Shown: one piece after another, positions 57,643 to 64,000 of the stretch
Layout of the letters: every line of letters starts with the position of its first letter
How positions within the stretch are numbered: the stretch's first letter is position 1
Assembly: GCA_003956705.1 (NCBI GenBank)
Contig: QZCP01000778.1
Location: 115,332-179,331, forward strand
Direction: 5' to 3'
Length of the DNA stretch: 64,000 nt
Source: Brevipalpus yothersi
Taxonomy: Eukaryota > Arthropoda > Arachnida > Trombidiformes > Tenuipalpidae
Position numbers and translations under genes: made by a program
Notes under the pieces: model-generated
Told to the model about the DNA's origin: nothing
Databases searched by the model: none
Seen by the model: the letters and a program-made list of their open reading frames with translations, nothing else

Positions 57643-58850
57643 GCTTTTTTCTCTGGGAGATATGATGATGATGATCACTACGGTCACATCCGTCTGGATG
57701 ATTTTGATCTTGGGATCCTCGCTTACCGGCCACTTCTCATCATCATGTCCCGAGCTTCTTCTTCTTCTTGTACTTCTCATCTGATTTCTCCTCCTCCTCT
57801 TCGTCCTCTTTTCCATCCCATTGCACGCTCTTTCTCACGTTCGCACGTTCAGAATAATGTTCAATCGATGATGGCCAGCCAACGCGGAGATCTCTCAAAT
57901 CGTGAGCATCCACCACGATTCACAGCCACCCCACCGCCACCTCCACCGAATCATTTGGCCCAACATTCATTCCTAGCCCCAGCCGAACATCATCAGTCCT
58001 GATAGGTTGTAATGGTAGCGAATATTACTTCGGCCGGGGCATCATCCAGCAGGAATGGATCAGTTCCTACCATCAGCCGGTGGCTCAAAGATTGTTACAA
58101 GTAACATTTGAATAGGGCAACTGCTACCACTTACAATTACACTTTACGGGCGAATCGAACAAGATGTGAAGAGAGGTAGATGTAAAAGAGGAGAGAGAGA
58201 AAGAGAAAGAGAAAGAGAGAGGTAAAGGTAGATAGATAGAGAGAGTGAGAGGAGGAAAAACAAGAAGTTGTTGTGTAGTTGTTACAACAACGATTGAATT
58301 GAACGTTAGGAATATCAATTCGCTTACATGCCAGACAATAGCAATCAAGTGAAGACGATCATCTTCTTTTTTGCTCAAGCATTTTTCACCAATGCAACTT
58401 AAGGGCTCTTCAATATATCGGATTTTGTCTGCACACACTAATACATGCATACATACACATACATTCACATACACTGTACATATACACTCACACTGACCTG
58501 ATCCGTGTGATGAGCCATTCGAGGTCGCAGGCCAAGCGAAGGCTGGCAAACATGCTAAGTGGGAGGAGGAGGAGGCTGCCTGAGGGTAAAAGTGGAAGAG
58601 AAGAAGAAGAAGACCAAGAAGACCAAGAAGAAGAAGGTGAAGGGGGAGGCTAGCAAGAGAAAGGAATGTGTGTGTGCGTGAAGCGATCTCTTAAAAGCAA
58701 ATCACTGCATGATTCCAGTTAAAATCACTTATATCGATAGCCGCTTTGGAGCTGGTCACCGGGGGGTGGCAGTGGGTGGCAGTGGCACATAGGCTTAGGT
58801 AAGATGCTTTGGTCAAAATGTAAGTACGCGAATGAGGGAGAGAGTGAGTG

Positions 58851-58855
<5 letters not shown>

Positions 58856-58894
<39 letters not shown>
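58856..58894. repeat. (GA)n microsatellite
   Basis: GA tract of about 38 bp. Confidence 0.93.
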
Positions 58895-58896
<2 letters not shown>

Positions 58897-59118
58897 AGCG
58901 TCCCGAAGATGAGGATTTGTGGTAGCCTTTGATTCAAAATCAATCTCGCTATTCACCATGGCGGACAGCGCGTCAACTGAGGGGGGTGAGGGGGTGGCAT
59001 TTAGAAAGGTGGCACTGATTTTCGAGTGATTCTTTGGCTAAATTCCTAACTAAAAGCGCAAGCTATGCCAGTCAGTGGGGAGGAGGAGGCCCGGGGGTAG
59101 GGGGAGAGTGGAAGAACA

Positions 59119-59161
<43 letters not shown>
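59119..59161. repeat. (GA)n microsatellite
   Basis: GA tract of about 42 bp; a CT tract of opposite strand polarity lies 155 bp further right (59315-59346). Confidence 0.93.
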
Positions 59162-59164
<3 letters not shown>

Positions 59165-59312
59165 GGCTCAAATTTTTGGAAATAACTAACTAATCCTGTG
59201 GGACATTCTTCGAGCTTCTCAGCGTCTTCAGCTAGAGAGAGAGAGAGAGAAAAAGCATAGTAAAGATATATACCTGGATGAAATGGCAAGCTCAGGCCAG
59301 TCCAGTTCCATT

Positions 59313-59349
<37 letters not shown>

Positions 59350-59568
59350 ACTTGTGTGTGCAATCTCTCTGTGGCCTCAGCTTACCTTTTTGTGAACCTT
59401 CCACTCCACTATCCCTCCTCCATCGGCAGGTCACAGAGGCCGCCGGCCTGGTTGTCGCTTGCCACTAGCCCTAAGGTCATCCAGCGGCCGTTCAGCAAAT
59501 TACTGAAAAAGTTCTGAAGAATAGCCAGCTTGCTTAACAGGTTCCTTCTCAAAGGTAGCATTCCAGGA

Positions 59569-59571
<3 letters not shown>

Positions 59572-59620
<49 letters not shown>
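59572..59620. repeat. (CT)n microsatellite
   Basis: CT tract of about 48 bp. Confidence 0.93.
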
Positions 59621-59622
<2 letters not shown>

Positions 59623-60242
59623 TCGCTCTTCTACCTGCTTCTTCTTATTACTTGTTCCTCTCTCCTTCTTCTTCTTTTTCTCTCTCTCTTTTTCTCTCTC
59701 TCTTTTTCTTGGGACGAAAGATAGATAGATGCGAGCTTTTTTGCCAAAACTTTGCTTCTCATTACTCGGGACCTGAGATAGAGAGGGAGAGAGAAAGAGA
59801 GACATGAAAGAGTCAACTCTTTATTGTTTTGCGATCGATCCATCGATTTATTGGAACTCAAGATAGCTTTGCTGGATTTTCATCTTCTTAGCTGATCACC
59901 ATCATCATCAGCATTACTTCTCTCTATTTTTTTCTTCTTCCTTCTCTTCTTCTTCCTCTTCTCATTCCAATCTCATTTGCTCTTTCTTTATTCTCACATT
60001 TTTCGTATTTTCATTTCGACTACCTCATCACCTCTATCTCTCATACTCTAATCAGCTAACAACTTCTACCCATACTAAATTTCGCGTTCAACTAAGCTCG
60101 TTCTGCGATATGTTATGTAGATGTGTGTGTCCAAAAAACAGTCCAAAATGCTTGAATGACTGGAAAATCATCAAACAAAGTGCATCGATACCTTTTAGCA
60201 CGGACTTAAATGAAAGAGGGAATAATTTGCTCGCAAGTGCGA

Positions 60243-60276
<34 letters not shown>

Positions 60277-61362
60277 TCTCTTTTACCATTCATTGATACA
60301 TGCAATAATATATGTATCGAAGTGAATGTTTTTTAGCCTCTCTCCTCTCAGTCCTCGATTCATTTCTAAATATACTTGAACACAATGTATGTGTTCAAAT
60401 ATGAACTATCGGGTATAATAAAGAAAGAGCGAGCGAGCGAATTTCCGAAGCTCATTTTCCAGCCCTTGGAGTCCATAGACATATTTTTTTACATAGATTC
60501 CAGCCTATGAGTACAAAATATGAGAGAGTGAAAAAAAAGTCCCATATTTTACTCTAGTACCTGAGTTTTTTGAGCTTTTCAATATCGTGGACCGAGTCCA
60601 CACATATTGGACAGAGTCTTTGTTGAGAATCGTTACTGCAGCGATTTTTTGGGCTGATTTGTATGACATGGACATATCATTTCGAAAGGTCCTAGTGTTG
60701 GAGGAGAAGAAGAAGAAGATGAAGAGAGAGAGAGAGAGAGAAAAATAAAGAGAATGAAGAATGTGGACCAGTTTTAGCCGTGAACTTCTCTTTTGGACCT
60801 CCTCCCTCTTTTCAGCCCACTGCCACCTCCTTCTCTCGAAACCTTTCTTCGAGACTCTTCTCTCTTGAAACATTTTTCAATACCTTTTTGCCATGAGTTC
60901 AATATTCTTTCTTTCTCTTTTAGATGCCTCCTTCGCATTCATTCGTTTCATATATATACATACACACATAGATACAGGGGAAATACATTTGAATAGAAAT
61001 AAAACAGGAGAGAGAGAGAAAGGAAGAGAGAGAGCCAAATTTTATGCAAGAATAGTCCCGTATATGGAAGATAATTCAATAGCCAAGAATAGTAAGTTGC
61101 AACATGGAGAGAGAGAGAAGGAAGACAAATCTACATGAAAATTGTCTTAATCATTGCCTCACTCTTATTTCTATTACGTTTCTTCCATTCCATGTGCCTG
61201 CGTGTGTGGATGTGTCCATATTTCAAATTTTGAGCTCAAAGCGAACAGTTTCCTCAATGGACACAGGTACAGAAGACAGAGAGACATCTTTGAGTGCAAA
61301 GAAAGATGCAATACTGTTAAAAGACCCGAGAAGACGAAGAAGAGTCAAAAAGAGAGTGGACT

Positions 61363-61364
<2 letters not shown>

Positions 61365-61406
<42 letters not shown>
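61365..61406. repeat. (GA)n microsatellite
   Basis: GA tract of about 40 bp. Confidence 0.93.
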
Positions 61407-61407
<1 letters not shown>

Positions 61408-62360
61408 ACTTTTGGAGACTGCATCAGCGTCAGTCGCTATCTTTTTTCTTCTCTATTTTTCGAACACATCAAGTCCATTAAGAGTCCACTAGTAAGTGCA
61501 CTAGAAAATCATTCATTTTTCGTCACTCTCCTCATGGACTCTGTCCGGTGGACGCAATTGAGACAGAAGAGGAAAGAGAGAGAGAGAGAGAGAGAATAAG
61601 AAGCTGTCCGATGGTGATCATGATGGCAAACTGTGACCATGAAAGATATTGTGGACTCGAGAAAATTTTTGTGCAATCCAATGAATACAATTTGGACATC
61701 CAACTGAGAATAGAGCCTTAACGTGCACGAGTCCTAAAGAGCGTCAATTGGGAGGCCATGAAGTTTCTTTTATCGTGCCAATGTGCCAATGCTTACGTTA
61801 TTCTCTCTTCTCCTCTCTATAGAAGAGAAGAGAGCGAAGAATATAGAGAAAACTTGGTGAGCATTTCGGGGCTGAGATGTAGCCTGAGTGGGAGAAGAAG
61901 AAGAAGAAGAAGAAGAAGAGACCGAGTCACTCACGGGCTATCCGAGCACGGAGAGAGAGAGAAGAGAAGAGAATCGCGCATTCTCCTGGCCACAGAATAC
62001 TCAGTGATCACCATCGTTTCGAAAGATGAAGGCTTCACGAAAGCGCAATAATCGTTATAATTTTTCATGGACTAGAGGCGAAAAAGAGCTTGCCAGAGAA
62101 AGAGAGAGAGAGAAAGAGAGAGAGAGTATTAAGATGACGTGCATCTTTATGCGAAAATCTTTCAAAATTCTTTTCGTAGAGTGAGGAGAAGTAGAGGGAG
62201 AGAGATTCAAGTAAAGTAGCAAATTTGCAGATGAATTAAGCTGGAGCGGCAAAAAATTGTTGTTTGTATTTAAAATGAATTAAGAAAAATGCAGTAAGAA
62301 TCTGATAGAGTAGATTGATAGATTGAGAAAACGAGAGAGAGCATATAATTGAAAATAGTA

Positions 62361-62638
62361 TTAGACTCGAGTGTCTTCTTGGACATGATCTTGTTGGCCA
62401 GAATCGGCGGCAATATTCTTATTCTCATCCACTATCTGATGGACAGCTTCTGGGCCAGCCGCAAGAGGATCCATTATATGGTTTTGAGCGTTTACATCGT
62501 CCAGCGATTGATCCGAATAGACGTAAAGGTAGGCCATTACAGCGAAAATGACCATATCGAGTGTCATAAGAGCGGCAAAAAGGAAAAACTCGTCAGACTG
62601 GAGAAGAAAGAGAGAAAAGAAAGAGAGTGAATTAGTGT

Positions 62639-62702
<64 letters not shown>

Positions 62703-63050
62703 CAAAGGTATCCATGTTGAGGAAGCTGATTTTTCTCGGAAGCAACTTGAAGTAGGTAACAAAGAATCCATTAAACCTATCGGGAGAGAAAAAGAGAGAG
62801 AGAGAGAAAGAAAGAGAGAGAGAGAGAAAGAAAGAGAGAGAGCCTGAGAAAGAGCTTCAGGCTATCCAGGCACTTGGAGAAGGAGGTAAATGAAGGAAAG
62901 AGAGAAAGAGAAAGAGAAAGAGAGACAAGTCCTCCCACTCTTGATGAGAGGAGTCTTGTCACGCGACGAATGGATCGGAGAGTTGAAAGCGCTTCTAGCG
63001 AAATACTTTTTCGCGGTGGCCAGCTCAGGGGGAGGAGGGGGAGAGGGTAT

Positions 63051-63120
<70 letters not shown>

Positions 63121-63951
63121 GAAGAGAAAAAGGAATCTTTTCATTTGCAAGTGATTTCTGTCTCTTTCCTCTCTCTCTCTCCCTACCTACAAGCAGCTTG
63201 GCCGGTATCTAATTTGCAAGTTTTAAGGAATTCAAAAAATACAATCAATTGCTAATCCATTCGTTTGTTCCCGGTTGAAGGAGAGAGAGAGGAGAAAAAA
63301 TAAGAGAAGAAGCTCGCAGAATGCTGCTGGTATTATGCAGGAGTCCATCTCTCTTTCTACATGTTTCTTAGTTCGAATCACTCCTCCGATAGCCGCGGGC
63401 TGGTCAGCTCTCTCTCTCTCTCTTTCTTTCTTCATCTTCCCAAAGAGTCAGAACATCTAATGAAGGAGAGAGCAAGTTGCTACTTCGGATTCTCTCTCTC
63501 TCTCTCTCTTTCTCTGCTCTCTTCGCCCGCACGGGCCTCCATAATGGATTGGTCACTACTCCGCCGCCACCACCAAAATTCACGATCATCTTGGCTTGAT
63601 AATAAGCGAGATGAGAGTGTTTACTGTTTTCGAAGCAACAAGCAGCAAGTGATCTTAGGGAAAGAGAGAGGAGAGAAAGAGAAAGAAAGAAAGAAGGAAT
63701 CCGAATCATCGGTAAGAACGGGGGCGGCTGCATCCGTGTTGTTGAGAATAGATGCGGACCATGGATGCTGATCACTATCATTAGTCCATTGTTGCTGAGT
63801 GAGAAGCAACAGGCTTCAAGATGAGGATGAATATCTATCTCACCTGACGGCTGAATTTAATGTACTTGGTTACGATGACCACGAGAAAGCTTCCAAAGGA
63901 GACTGTAGATAGCCAAGCTGCTTGGACCACACTCTTCATACTTGTGGGGGC
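62361..63951 (-). CDS. Oligopeptide transporter, SLC15/POT family, C-terminal part
   Basis: Two minus-strand exons, 63951-63844 (36 codons) and 62597-62361 (78 codons and stop), join in phase 0 across a 1246-bp intron. The first begins APTSMKSVVQAAW, matching the APS.MKSV.QA.W block before the penultimate helix of PEPT1/PEPT2. The second reads SDEFFLFAALMTLDMVIFAVMA, matching the last helix of the same family, then YLYVYSD and an acidic cytoplasmic tail. These plasma-membrane carriers import di- and tripeptides with protons, typically in gut or renal epithelium. The 5' exons lie beyond the right edge; a CCACAG acceptor precedes the first exon seen. With the upstream carboxypeptidases it could serve peptide digestion and uptake, though the 43-kb separation gives no evidence of linkage. 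Confidence 0.88.
62642..62699. repeat. (GA)n microsatellite in the SLC15 intron
   Basis: GA on the plus strand, hence CT on the sense strand of the transporter gene, close to the acceptor side of the last exon. Confidence 0.95.
63055..63117. repeat. (GA)n microsatellite in the SLC15 intron
   Basis: GA tract of about 60 bp; again CT on the sense strand. Confidence 0.95.
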
Positions 63952-64000
63952 CTGTGGAAAGATAGAGAAAGATAGAGAGAAAGAGAAGATTCGGGGTGGA

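Larger units (their letters stand above)
56386..62360. other. Microsatellite-rich interval with unassembled exon-like pieces
   Basis: No complete gene is recognised. Exon-like pieces with good splice sites are found on the minus strand ending at about 57189 (CGAAG/GTAAGC) and about 57726 (GGCCG/GTAAGC). Another minus-strand piece lies at about 58503-58583 (CCCTCAG acceptor, ATCAG/GTCAGT donor). On the plus strand an ATG in strong context at 58958 is followed by GTGAGG. GA or CT tracts recur about every kilobase. Confidence 0.45.

Noticed and set aside
57601..58002. 133-residue plus-strand frame ending in a Pro-rich tail (PPPPPPNHLAQHS)
   Set aside because: It begins in a CT tract followed by a CTGCAG acceptor and could be a terminal exon, but no upstream partner or family is found and minus-strand splice sites overlap it. 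Left as undecided rather than annotated.
58011..58103. 30-codon ATG frame (MVANITSAGASSSRNG..) after the Pro-rich frame
   Set aside because: Too short, with no homology; a donor-like ACAA/GTAACA overlaps its stop but is weak.
59409..59621. Minus-strand frame with a unique protein-like part (LLSKLAILQNFFSNLLNGRW)
   Set aside because: Its N-terminal part is GA repeat, no acceptor precedes the unique part, and no family is recognised.

Overview
The window reads as arthropod nuclear DNA, probably from a mite or another chelicerate. It is AT-rich, carries no bacterial-style operons, and has genes split by mostly short GT-AG introns (65-220 bp in compact genes, 1-2 kb in a few). It is densely seeded with (GA)n/(CT)n microsatellites. 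A run of 326 Ns and one single N both fall inside GA tracts, so this is a draft assembly. The mite assignment is an inference from gene style. I cannot confirm it without a search.

Layout. 1-5.6 kb: degenerate secreted-protein territory with a truncated trypsin-fold pseudoprotease, two related broken exons and one copy of a dispersed repeat. 5.6-8.7 kb: a seven-Sushi-domain protein and a small two-exon orphan. 10-19.1 kb: a tandem array of three two-exon serine carboxypeptidases (CPVL/vitellogenic type) with all catalytic residues present and a small two-helix membrane protein between the first and second. 21.9-23.4 kb: a WIPI2/Atg18 autophagy PROPPIN. 24.1-30.8 kb: a head-to-head pair of a MOZART2-like gamma-tubulin complex protein (minus) and CNOT3 (plus, seven exons). 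30.8-36.1 kb: no convincing gene; microsatellites and the second repeat copy. 36.1-41.5 kb: a FOXJ1 forkhead gene in four coding exons. 43.4-44.1 kb: a cysteine-rich secreted orphan (minus). 44.7-47.6 kb: a second head-to-head pair, RFC2 (minus) and eIF3i (plus). 49-56.4 kb: a C2H2 zinc-finger gene whose last exon is clear and whose first exon may lie at 49.17 kb, with a minus-strand orphan at 51 kb inside the putative intron. 57-62 kb: microsatellite-rich DNA with scattered exon-like pieces that I could not assemble. 62.4-64 kb: the two 3'-terminal exons of an SLC15 (POT) oligopeptide transporter that runs off the right edge on the minus strand.

Functionally there are two groups. Housekeeping genes (CNOT3, RFC2, eIF3i, WIPI2, MOZART2) serve mRNA decay, DNA replication, translation, autophagy and microtubule nucleation. 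Digestive or secreted genes (the carboxypeptidases and possibly SLC15) would together release and import peptides if expressed in gut; shared GATA-type motifs upstream of the carboxypeptidases fit that idea but do not prove it.

I found no clear candidate for a wholly new biological system. The best leads are the dispersed repeat with a conserved splice-donor end, the MOZART2-like gene in an arthropod-like genome, the altered FRRG motif of the PROPPIN, and the orphan secreted or membrane genes. Coordinates of spliced genes come from reading splice sites by eye and checking that codon phase is preserved across every junction.
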